A DNA stretch of 9,518 bases, from positions 1 through 9,518 of the forward strand of contig SKGU01000092.1 of assembly GCA_007117255.1 (NCBI GenBank), read 5' to 3'. The notes beneath the pieces are model-generated. The model ran no database searches, was not told the origin of the DNA, and saw only the letters and a list, made by a program, of their open reading frames with translations. Made by a program: the position numbers and the translations under genes. Source of the DNA: Natronohydrobacter sp. (GTDB lineage Bacteria; Pseudomonadota; Alphaproteobacteria; Rhodobacterales; Rhodobacteraceae). Position 1 is the first letter of the stretch. Each line of letters begins with the position of its first letter. This document shows, in pieces, positions 1 to 6,925 of the stretch.

Positions 1-1
1 A

Positions 2-1630
2 GGACACCCGCGCAAATTCGGGGCGCGCAGGCATTACTGTTTCAGCCATCCCGGCTATCTGGCAGAGTGCAAGCGCATCGTGACACTGTTGGCGGAACGC
101 TATGGGCGCAACCCTCATGTTGCGGCATGGCAGACAGATAACGAATATGGCTGTCATGACACGACACTCAGTTATTCTGACGCTGCGCGCGTGGCGTTCC
201 GCGACTGGCTGGCGCAGAAATATCAAAGCGTGGACGCCCTGAACCGCGCATGGGGCAATGTCTTCTGGTCGATGGACTATGACAGTTTCGACCAGATTGA
301 TCTGCCCAACCTGACAGTCACGGAACCCAACCCTGCGCATGTGATGGACTTCCGGCGTTTCAGCAGCGCACAGGTGGCCCGTTTCAATCGCGCACAGGTC
401 GAGATCATCCGCCGCCATTCAGAGGCGCCTGTCGCGCATAACTACATGGGACGGATTACAGATTTCGACCATTTCGCAGTTGGGGCCGATCTCGATATCG
501 CCAGTTGGGACAGCTACCCCATTGGCTTCCTGTCCGACCGATTGGAAGCCAGCGCAGAGCATAAGGCCGCCTTTCTGCGGCAAGGCGACCCGGATTTTCA
601 GGCGTTTCACCATGATCTTTACCGCGCGGTGGGTCAGGGCCGTTGGTGGGTGATGGAACAGCAACCGGGGCCAGTGAACTGGGCGCCCTACAATCCAGCG
701 CCGTTGCCGGGCATGGTGCGGCTCTGGACATGGGAAGCCTTCGCGCATGGGGCCGAAGCTGTGTGCTATTTCCGTTGGCGACAGGCCCCGTTTGCGCAAG
801 AACAGATGCATGCGGGCTTGCTGCGCCCCGACAGCGCGCCTGCGCCTGGACTGGCGGAAGCGGCACAGGTGGCGCAGGAGCTATCGCAAGCGCCTGATGC
901 CGGGTGCTGCACGGGCGATGTTGCGCTGATCTTTGATTATGAGAGTGCCTGGGCCTGGGAAACACAGCCTCAGGGCGCAGATTTCGACTATTTTCGCCTT
1001 GTTTTCGCATGGTACCGCGCGTTGCGGCAATTGGGGCTGAATATTGATATCCTGCCCCCTGATACCGATGATCTGTCACGCTGGAAACTGGTGCTTGCGC
1101 CGGGTCTGTTTACGCTTTCCGAACAACTGCGGGATGCCTTGCCAAGCTGTTCCGGAACTGTGTTGCTTGGCCCGCGCACCAATTCCAAAACGCCGGATTT
1201 CGCCATTTCTGAAGGATTGCCCCCGGCTTTGCCAGATCTGGATGCACGTGTTGTCCGTGTTGAAAGCCTGCCACCGGGAAGTAGCGTGCCGCTGGAGGGC
1301 GGTGGTGCCTTCCTGCATTGGGCAGAAGAGCTGGAAGGAAGCGCCCCGGTTCTGTTGCGCCGCAGCGATGGAATGGCGGCCATCATGGGTGACGATCGGC
1401 TATCCTATCTGACCGGCTGGCCCGATCAAACCACGCTGGTGACGATCCTGCGGATGTTCTGCGCCCAACAAGAGATTGAAACGCTGGACCTGCCGCCTGC
1501 CTTGCGCAAGCGCGATGCAGGTGCATTACGGTTCTGGTTCAACCATGGTGCAAGCGCATTGGTCTGGAATGGTCTGGACATCCCGCCTGCGGGCATTGTC
1601 TGGGAAAAACAAGCAGTGCGGGGCTCATAA
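2..1630 (+). CDS. GH42 beta-galactosidase, 5'-truncated by window edge
   Basis: Glycoside hydrolase family 42 enzymes remove terminal beta-galactose from oligosaccharides, usually in the cytoplasm after sugar import. The reading frame is open from base 2, and family-like sequence (RKFGARRHYCFSHPGY) lies before the first possible internal start, a GTG at 80, so the true start is upstream of the window. About 542 residues are visible; family members have roughly 640-700, so about 100-150 are missing. The acid/base glutamate is in the TDNEYG motif (codon 143-145) and the nucleophile is in VMEQQPG (codon 656-658), followed by the expected PVNW. From about base 900 the sequence (ALIFDYESAWAWE) matches the GH42 trimerisation domain, followed by a small C-terminal domain. 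No signal peptide can be judged. It ends in TAA, 78 bases before the next gene, and is probably the last gene of a sugar-use operon. Both catalytic residues are present, so it should be active. Confidence 0.93.
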   Translation, partial: GHPRKFGARRHYCFSHPGYLAECKRIVTLLAERYGRNPHVAAWQTDNEYGCHDTTLSYSDAARVAFRDWLAQKYQSVDALNRAWGNVFWSMDYDSFDQIDLPNLTVTEPNPAHVMDFRRFSSAQVARFNRAQVEIIRRHSEAPVAHNYMGRITDFDHFAVGADLDIASWDSYPIGFLSDRLEASAEHKAAFLRQGDPDFQAFHHDLYRAVGQGRWWVMEQQPGPVNWAPYNPAPLPGMVRLWTWEAFAHGAEAVCYFRWRQAPFAQEQMHAGLLRPDSAPAPGLAEAAQVAQELSQAPDAGCCTGDVALIFDYESAWAWETQPQGADFDYFRLVFAWYRALRQLGLNIDILPPDTDDLSRWKLVLAPGLFTLSEQLRDALPSCSGTVLLGPRTNSKTPDFAISEGLPPALPDLDARVVRVESLPPGSSVPLEGGGAFLHWAEELEGSAPVLLRRSDGMAAIMGDDRLSYLTGWPDQTTLVTILRMFCAQQEIETLDLPPALRKRDAGALRFWFNHGASALVWNGLDIPPAGIVWEKQAVRGS

Positions 1631-1654
1631 CACGATTGTGAGTGGCCTTATGTA

Positions 1655-1668
1655 ACCTTCGCGAGGGT
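1655..1668. repeat. Near-perfect 14-base palindrome after the GH42 gene
   Basis: ACCTTCGCGAGGGT reads as its own reverse complement except for one T/G pair (six of seven pairs match). It starts 24 bases after the GH42 stop codon. It could be an operator half-site pair or a weak hairpin. No T-tract follows, so it is not a convincing intrinsic terminator. Function is not established. Confidence 0.35.
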
Positions 1669-1678
1669 CTAGGCGTAC

Positions 1679-1699
1679 CCCTATTACCGTAGCATAGGG
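1679..1699 (+). promoter_or_regulatory. Inverted repeat overlapping the RBS of the DUF3047 gene
   Basis: CCCTAT (1679-1684) and ATAGGG (1694-1699) form a perfect 6-base-pair stem with a 9-base loop. The right arm includes most of the AGGGAG ribosome binding site at 1696-1701. In RNA the hairpin would hide the Shine-Dalgarno sequence. In DNA it could be a protein-binding site. The left arm can also pair weakly upstream, with GGGT at 1665-1668 against ACCC at 1677-1680. Confidence 0.35.
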
Positions 1700-1701
1700 A
1701 G
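1696..1701 (+). promoter_or_regulatory. Ribosome binding site of the DUF3047 gene
   Basis: AGGGAG lies 7 bases before the ATG at 1709, a good Shine-Dalgarno match and spacing. It supports that start codon and lies mostly inside the inverted repeat at 1679-1699. Confidence 0.65.
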
Positions 1702-1708
1702 CAAAACG

Positions 1709-2380
1709 ATGACGCTACAGCGTAGACAGGTTCTTACGGGCGCGACTGCTTTCGCACTGGTGCAAACTGCTGGTCTGACCAAGGCGCTGGCCAGCCCGGT
1801 GCAATTTGACAGCAACTGGGATCACCTGACCTTCCGCCGACTTGCGCCGAACCGCTATGAAATGCGTCCCGATCGCCTGACGGTCATCTCTGAAGGGGCG
1901 TCTTCGATCCTTTATCGCATCCTGCCAGCTGCACAGCGCGGCCTGAGCACTGCGCGCTGGACCTGGGAGGTGGAAAACTCTGTCCCACCCTCTGACCTGT
2001 CACAACTGGGTAATGATGATCGCAATCTTGGTATGTTTTTCGTCAGCATGCCTGCTGATCAGGCAGAAGGTGTGCGAGAGGGCAGCAGCATTTCGCGTTT
2101 GTTGCGAAATCGCTCTGTGAAGGTGCTGATGTATACTTGGGGCGGCAACCAGCCCCCCGGCACCGTGGTGCCCAGCCCGCATGCACCCGACCGGCTGCGC
2201 AATTTGATCACGCGCCGTGCAGAACCCGGAAGGTTCAATGAAAGTGTTGATTTAGCACAGGATTTCCCGCGCGTTTTTGGCCAGCCGCTAGAGCAGTTGG
2301 TCGCTGTCGCGGTGTCTTCCAACAGCGAGAACACCCCGGCACGTGTCCGCGGTCATGTCAGCAACTTCGCGCTTGGCTGA
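1709..2380 (+). CDS. DUF3047 family protein with Tat-like signal peptide
   Basis: This 223-residue protein resembles the DUF3047 family, whose biochemical function is unknown. Family-like stretches are STARWTWEVE (about residues 72-81), GNDDRNLGMFFVSM (about 98-111), a YTWGGNQPPGT segment, the LRNLITRRAEPGRFNESVDL block, and a C-terminal VAVSSNSENTPARVRGHVSNF strand. The N-terminus has twin arginines (QRRQVLTG, R5-R6), a hydrophobic stretch to about residue 23, and an ALA-S site predicting cleavage after A28, so it is probably exported by the Tat system to the periplasm. No membrane segment follows and no catalytic motif is evident. The ATG at 1709 has a good RBS. It lies between the GH42 and efflux genes on the same strand, with 78- and 129-base gaps, so it may be transcribed separately. 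The family call is from sequence resemblance; the Tat call is an inference. Confidence 0.8.
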   Translation: MTLQRRQVLTGATAFALVQTAGLTKALASPVQFDSNWDHLTFRRLAPNRYEMRPDRLTVISEGASSILYRILPAAQRGLSTARWTWEVENSVPPSDLSQLGNDDRNLGMFFVSMPADQAEGVREGSSISRLLRNRSVKVLMYTWGGNQPPGTVVPSPHAPDRLRNLITRRAEPGRFNESVDLAQDFPRVFGQPLEQLVAVAVSSNSENTPARVRGHVSNFALG

Positions 2381-2472
2381 CCAGACCCAAATGCCTTGCA
2401 ATTGTGCCGAAAGAAGTGGTGCGCCCATCACAACTTCGCGTTAGTAGTCTGTTCATTGGCGCAAACGGCGCT

Positions 2473-2489
2473 ATGGTTTCCGCAACCAT
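2473..2489. promoter_or_regulatory. Palindrome upstream of the efflux operon, possible operator
   Basis: ATGGTT (2473-2478) and AACCAT (2484-2489) are perfect inverted repeats around a 5-base centre (TCCGC), 21-37 bases before the adaptor's ATG at 2510. RND pump operons are commonly controlled by a TetR-, MarR- or LysR-type repressor binding such a site near the promoter. No regulator gene is visible in the window, so this role is inferred from position and symmetry only. I could not identify clear -35 and -10 boxes in the 2381-2509 gap. Confidence 0.35.
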
Positions 2490-2509
2490 TTGATAGGCGC
2501 GGGGGTCTT

Positions 2510-3718
2510 ATGGGCTATTGGATCAAGTTGACGGCGGTTTGCCTGACCCTTGCAGGGGTTGCATTGATCGGCTGGGCCGTCTTTCTGCCCGCGTCACATC
2601 CGGCGCTGGAACGCGCCGGACTGCTTGGACCCATGCGTAGCATCGGCTTGCCCATTCCAGATGCAGATAACGGCACGGGCAATGCAGGCCGTGGGGGCTT
2701 TGGCGGCGGTGGCGTTGCAGTTATCGTGCAGGAAGTTGGTTTGGATGATGCGGGCCGACAACTGGTGGCCATTGGGACATCGCGTGCGGATCGCAGCGTA
2801 TCGTTGACATCGGAAGTGTCGGGAACACTGGTCGAGGTCAATGTGGCCTCTGGTGACTATGTAGAGGCAGGAACAATTGTTGCGCGACTGAATGCCGATG
2901 CTCAGGAACTTGCTTTGGCGCGCGCGCAACTTGCTTTGCGGGATGCGCAGGCTCGCGTTGATCGGGTGGCGCAATTGCAAAATAGTGGTTCGGCGTCTCA
3001 GGTTCAGATTGACGATGCCGAGCTTGCATTGAACCGTGCCAATCTGGATTTGCGCGATGCTGAATTTGAATTGAGTCGTCGCGAGATAACGGCGCCCATA
3101 TCCGGTTGGATTGGATTGATCGATCTGGAAATCGGCAATCAGATTACCACCAACACAGAACTTGCGCGGCTGGATGATCGCAGTGTGCTGCGAATTGACT
3201 TTGATGTGCCAGAGCGCGTCGTGGGCCTTATTGGGCCGGGCGATGATCTGACGGCAAGCCCGCTCTCGCGACCGCGCGATATGTTGCAGGGCACTGTGCT
3301 GGCGACCGATGCGCGCGTGGCGCAAGACAACCGTGCGCTGCGTGTTCAGGCACAGGTGCCCAACGACGACGACCGGCTGCGGCCCGGAATGGCGTTTCGG
3401 GTCGCGCTTGATTTGCCGGGCGAAAGTCTGCCCTTGCTGGACCCGATGGCGATCCAGTGGAATCGCAATGGCGCTTTCGTCTGGGCGCTTGACGCGGAAA
3501 ACGCAGTCCAGCAAGTCCGGGTAGAAGTTGTCCAGCGGCGCGATGCGACGGTGCTGGTGCGCGGTGATCTGGAACCGGGCATGTTGGTTGTGGTCGAAGG
3601 GGTGCAAAACCTGCGTCCCGGCGCGACCGTCGCCCCGCGTGAGGTGCGTCGCAGCGACGGCCGCCCGCGGCTGGACACAGAAACGGCGCAGGCCGATGAT
3701 CCCAGCCCTGAAATCTGA
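2510..3718 (+). CDS. RND efflux pump periplasmic adaptor (membrane fusion protein)
   Basis: This 402-residue protein bridges an inner-membrane RND permease to an outer-membrane channel. An N-terminal hydrophobic anchor (about residues 3-27, with no lipobox) leads into a glycine-rich linker (RGGFGGGG, about 62-69). The first lipoyl half follows from about 97 (EVSGTLVEVNVASGDYVEAG), then an alpha-helical hairpin rich in A, L, R, D and Q (about 125-190), the second lipoyl half (ITAPISGWIGLIDLEIGNQI), a beta-barrel, and a membrane-proximal domain with LRPGMAFRV and the C-terminal VVVEGVQNLRPGATV. A frame extension runs upstream to a TTG at 2396, but I chose the ATG at 2510 because it follows a GGGGG run (2500-2504) at 5-base spacing and starts at the membrane anchor. 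The stop codon is 9 bases before the permease ATG, so the two are surely co-transcribed. The substrate cannot be told from sequence. Confidence 0.92.
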   Translation: MGYWIKLTAVCLTLAGVALIGWAVFLPASHPALERAGLLGPMRSIGLPIPDADNGTGNAGRGGFGGGGVAVIVQEVGLDDAGRQLVAIGTSRADRSVSLTSEVSGTLVEVNVASGDYVEAGTIVARLNADAQELALARAQLALRDAQARVDRVAQLQNSGSASQVQIDDAELALNRANLDLRDAEFELSRREITAPISGWIGLIDLEIGNQITTNTELARLDDRSVLRIDFDVPERVVGLIGPGDDLTASPLSRPRDMLQGTVLATDARVAQDNRALRVQAQVPNDDDRLRPGMAFRVALDLPGESLPLLDPMAIQWNRNGAFVWALDAENAVQQVRVEVVQRRDATVLVRGDLEPGMLVVVEGVQNLRPGATVAPREVRRSDGRPRLDTETAQADDPSPEI

Positions 3719-3720
3719 GG
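3717..3720 (+). promoter_or_regulatory. RBS of the permease overlapping the adaptor stop codon
   Basis: GAGG overlaps the adaptor's TGA (3716-3718) and sits 7 bases before the permease ATG at 3728. This arrangement favours translational coupling and balanced production of adaptor and permease. Confidence 0.6.
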
Positions 3721-3727
3721 CCCGCAC

Positions 3728-6700
3728 ATGAGCGATACGTCCCAGAACAGCCGTAGTGACAGCGAAATCCGTATCATTTCGCAATCGGGCATTGCCCTAT
3801 TCGTGCGCCGTCCGATTCTTGCTTTCGTTTTCAGTGCCTTGATTGTGATCGCCGGACTGGCCGCGCTTGTAGCCGTAGAAGTGCGCGAATTGCCGAATGT
3901 GGATCGCCCTGTCATTACCGTGACGACGCAGTTTCGCGGGGCCGGCCCGGAATCTGTAGACCGTGAAGTCACAAGCCGCATCGAAGGGGCTGTCGGGCGG
4001 GTCGCGGGGGTTCAGAGTATTTCGTCAACCTCGCGCTTTGGCCGTTCACAGGTGGTGGCGGAGTTTTCTGATTCCGCCGATATAGACGTTGCTGCAACGG
4101 ATATCCGCGACGCAATTGGCCGCATCCGCAATGCCCTCCCCGATGATGTGGACGAGCCGCGCATCATCAAGGCGGATTCGGACGCTGATGCTGTGATGCG
4201 CATTTCCGTGACCTCTCCCACGCGCTCGGTTCAGGAACTGACACGGCTGGTCGAGGATCTGGTCGAGGATCGTTTGATCTCGGCCCCCGGTGTGGCCGAT
4301 CTTCAAGTCTTTGGCGGGCGTGAACAGGTCTTTCGTGTCGATATTGATATGTTGGAACTGGCCGCGCGCGGTCTGAATCTGGCCGATATCCGCAATGCGC
4401 TGCGCACAGTGTCTTTTGACGTGCCTGCGGGTGTCTTGTCCAGTGAACGCCAGAGTATTCAGGTCCGCACGACCGCCAATGTCACCACACCGACAGATTT
4501 CGAAGCGTTGATCCTGCGCGGTGATGTGCGTCTGGGCGAGGTCGCGATGGTCACGCTTGGCCCCGCACCGGGCGAAACCGTTCTGCGCGCCAATGGACAA
4601 ACCGGAATCGGGTTGGGGATTTTGCGGCAGGCACAGAGCAACACGCTGGACATCTCCAGCAACGTCCGCGCCATTGTGTCTGATCTGCAGGACATCCTGC
4701 CGGATGATGTGCGCATTTTCGTGACCTCGGATGAAGCGACCTTCGTCGGGGGGGCGATATCCGAAGTGCTCAAAACGCTGACACTGGCGCTGTTGATTGT
4801 TGTCGCGACGATCTATCTGTTTCTGCGCGATGCGCGCGCGACCGTTGTACCGGCTGTGACCATGCCGATTGCGCTGATTGGCACAATCGCGGCGATCTAT
4901 CTGGTTGGGTTTTCGGTCAATATCCTGACGCTTCTGGCACTGGTTCTCGCCACGGGCATGGTGGTTGATGATGCCATCGTCGTGCTGGAAAACATCGTGC
5001 GGCGGCGCGGTCAGGGCATGGGTGTTCGGGCGGCAGCAGTATTGGGCACGCGGCAGGTGTTTTTCGCAGTCGTGACCACGACCGCCACACTTGCAGCGGT
5101 ATTTGTGCCGCTGTCCTTCCTGCCTGGTCAGGCCGGCGGGCTGTTTCGCGAATTCGGCTTCACACTGGCTATGGCAGTTCTGCTGTCTTCGGTTGTGGCG
5201 CTGAGCCTTTGCCCTGTTCTGGCCAGCAAAATGCTGCGTGAAGCCACCCCTGACACCAAGCCCGGCCCAGCGGCACGATTTGGGACGTGGGTTTCGCGCG
5301 GTTATGAGAAAACCCTCGACAAGGCGCTGGCTTACCCTTGGGCAGTCGTCTTGGGCGCTGCGCTATTTGCCGCGACGGGCTGGTTTGCTGCGCAGTCCAT
5401 CCCGCAAGAACTGACGCCGCCCGAAGATCGCGGTGTGGCGCTTCTGTCGGTTTCTGCACCGCAGGGTGTATCCTTTGAATACACGAACGAGAAAGTGCGC
5501 GAGATCGAGGATATCATTGCGCCCCTGCGCGACAGTGGTGAAGTAACGAACCTGTTTTCCATCATCGGCCTTGGTGGGCGCGACAATCGGGCATTCATGG
5601 TCATGACATTGGCTGACTGGGACCAACGCGCGCGCAGCCAGCAGGAAATTGTCGGTCAGATCAATGCCGGATTACGCGATGTCATCGGGGTGCGGGCCTT
5701 TGCCATCCAGCCGAATTCATTGCGGATACGCGGTGCGGGCCGGGGTTTGAATTTCGCAATTCTTGGAAGCGATTATGATGCGCTCGCAGACAACGCCCAA
5801 GCGCTGGTGGACCGCATGAATGAAGATGCGCGCTTCGGTCAGGTGAGATTGGATTTCGAGACGACACAGCCGCAATTGTCGATCGCCGTGGACCGCGACC
5901 GCGCCTCTGACCTGGGTGTCAATCTTGATGGTCTCGCAGATGCGCTTCAAGCGGTGCTCGACGGCAGCAGTGTTGGCAGTGTCTTTATCGATGATCGCAG
6001 TTTTGACATTCAGATGTTGTCTACGCGTACGCCTGTGCGTGACCCGAATGACTTGGAACAGAGTTTCATCCGCAGTGACGGGGGGCAGATTCTGCCGATT
6101 TCAAGTTTCATCAGCCTGGAAGAGCGCGCCATTGCACCCGAACTGTCGCGCGAATCCCAGCAACGCGCTGTTCAGATCACAGCCCCTCTGACTCCCGGTT
6201 TTTCGCTTGGGGCCGCGATGGCAGAAGCCGAGCGTCTGGGCGCAGAAATTCTGCCGCCCAATGAGCGGATCATCCCGCTTGCCGAGGCCGCCACGCTGGA
6301 CGAAACATCAAGCGGGATCGTGCTGGTATTTGGTTTTGCCATTCTCGTGGTGTTTTTGGTGCTGGCCGCACAGTTCGAAAGCTTCATTTCAGCCGTTGTG
6401 GTGATGATAACAGTGCCATTGGGACTGGCCTGCGCGGCCTTTGCCCTTCTGATCACTGGGGTCAGTCTGAATGTTTACTCACAGATCGGATTGGTGCTGC
6501 TGGTGGGGATCATGGCCAAGAATGGCATCCTCATTGTCGAATTTGCCAATCAGTTGCGTGATGACGGGGCCGATACGCTGGTTGCGATCCGCGATGCGAC
6601 CAGCATCCGCCTGCGTCCGGTAATGATGACCATGACATCAACGGTTCTGGGTGGCGTGCCCCTGGTGTTGTCCTCCGGGCCGGGGGCCGAAGCGCGTGAG

Positions 6701-6868
6701 GCCTTGGGGTGGGTTATCGTCGGCGGGCTGGGGCTAGCCACGCTGGCCACGCTCTATCTGACGCCCGTGGCCTATCTGCTGTTGGCGCGCTATAGTAATC
6801 CGCGATCCGAGGGCGCGCGCAAACTTGAGCGTGAATTGACACAGGCGGTCGGTGCAAAGACGATCTGA
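3728..6868 (+). CDS. RND efflux permease, AcrB/MexB (HAE1)-like
   Basis: This 1046-residue inner-membrane protein is a proton-driven antiporter subunit that exports small molecules from the periplasm or inner leaflet, working as a trimer with the adaptor encoded just upstream. Length and layout fit the family: a first membrane segment after FVRRPILAF (about residues 25-48), a large periplasmic loop, membrane segments 2-6 (about 342-500), segment 7 (about 536-555), a second periplasmic loop, and segments 8-12 (about 861-1020). The proton-relay residues are intact: adjacent aspartates D414-D415 in GMVVDDAIVVLEN (AcrB D407/D408) and K931 in GIMAKNGILIVEF (AcrB K940). The two aspartates argue for the hydrophobe/amphiphile exporter branch and against a heavy-metal CusA-type pump. 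The first ~20 residues are polar and slightly longer than usual. No TolC-type channel gene follows, so it would have to use a channel encoded elsewhere. Substrate is unknown. Confidence 0.95.
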   Translation: MSDTSQNSRSDSEIRIISQSGIALFVRRPILAFVFSALIVIAGLAALVAVEVRELPNVDRPVITVTTQFRGAGPESVDREVTSRIEGAVGRVAGVQSISSTSRFGRSQVVAEFSDSADIDVAATDIRDAIGRIRNALPDDVDEPRIIKADSDADAVMRISVTSPTRSVQELTRLVEDLVEDRLISAPGVADLQVFGGREQVFRVDIDMLELAARGLNLADIRNALRTVSFDVPAGVLSSERQSIQVRTTANVTTPTDFEALILRGDVRLGEVAMVTLGPAPGETVLRANGQTGIGLGILRQAQSNTLDISSNVRAIVSDLQDILPDDVRIFVTSDEATFVGGAISEVLKTLTLALLIVVATIYLFLRDARATVVPAVTMPIALIGTIAAIYLVGFSVNILTLLALVLATGMVVDDAIVVLENIVRRRGQGMGVRAAAVLGTRQVFFAVVTTTATLAAVFVPLSFLPGQAGGLFREFGFTLAMAVLLSSVVALSLCPVLASKMLREATPDTKPGPAARFGTWVSRGYEKTLDKALAYPWAVVLGAALFAATGWFAAQSIPQELTPPEDRGVALLSVSAPQGVSFEYTNEKVREIEDIIAPLRDSGEVTNLFSIIGLGGRDNRAFMVMTLADWDQRARSQQEIVGQINAGLRDVIGVRAFAIQPNSLRIRGAGRGLNFAILGSDYDALADNAQALVDRMNEDARFGQVRLDFETTQPQLSIAVDRDRASDLGVNLDGLADALQAVLDGSSVGSVFIDDRSFDIQMLSTRTPVRDPNDLEQSFIRSDGGQILPISSFISLEERAIAPELSRESQQRAVQITAPLTPGFSLGAAMAEAERLGAEILPPNERIIPLAEAATLDETSSGIVLVFGFAILVVFLVLAAQFESFISAVVVMITVPLGLACAAFALLITGVSLNVYSQIGLVLLVGIMAKNGILIVEFANQLRDDGADTLVAIRDATSIRLRPVMMTMTSTVLGGVPLVLSSGPGAEAREALGWVIVGGLGLATLATLYLTPVAYLLLARYSNPRSEGARKLERELTQAVGAKTI
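4247..4270 (+). repeat. Perfect 12-base tandem duplication inside the permease gene
   Basis: CTGGTCGAGGAT occurs twice back to back (4247-4258 and 4259-4270), encoding LVED-LVED just before RLISAPGVADLQVFGG in the first periplasmic loop. By eye this segment has about the normal family length, so it may be coincidental heptad-like repetition and not a recent insertion. Confidence 0.6.
6836..6864 (+). promoter_or_regulatory. Possible promoter for the MoxR-VWA gene pair
   Basis: A perfect -35-type hexamer TTGACA (6836-6841) lies 17 bases before GACGAT (6859-6864), which matches the -10 consensus at only 3 of 6 positions. It sits over the last codons of the permease gene, 62 bases before the MoxR ATG. 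If real, it would let the MoxR pair be transcribed independently of the efflux genes. The weak -10 keeps confidence low. Confidence 0.25.
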
Positions 6869-6916
6869 CATCGCATCTTGCCTTCTGCGAAACGCGCACC
6901 AGTTTGACGCGAAACC

Positions 6917-6921
6917 GGAGG
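6917..6921 (+). promoter_or_regulatory. Ribosome binding site of the MoxR gene
   Basis: GGAGG is a perfect Shine-Dalgarno core 4 bases before the ATG at 6926 (short but workable spacing). It fixes the start codon of the ATPase gene. Confidence 0.65.
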
Positions 6922-6925
6922 CAAC

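Noticed and set aside
456..1079. A 207-codon minus-strand open frame opposite the GH42 gene
   Set aside because: It overlaps the catalytic and trimerisation regions of a well-supported enzyme gene. Its proline/arginine-rich translation looks like noise, with no RBS-supported start seen.
2396..2509. Upstream extension of the adaptor from a TTG codon at 2396
   Set aside because: The extra 38 residues resemble no signal or domain, the TTG has no convincing RBS, and the ATG at 2510 has a G-rich RBS and begins directly at the membrane anchor.
2594..3784. A 396-codon minus-strand open frame opposite the adaptor gene
   Set aside because: Its translation has no recognisable domain and an odd composition rich in R, H, I and Q, and it lies wholly opposite a clear membrane fusion protein gene. 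It is a shadow of GC-biased third positions on the other strand.
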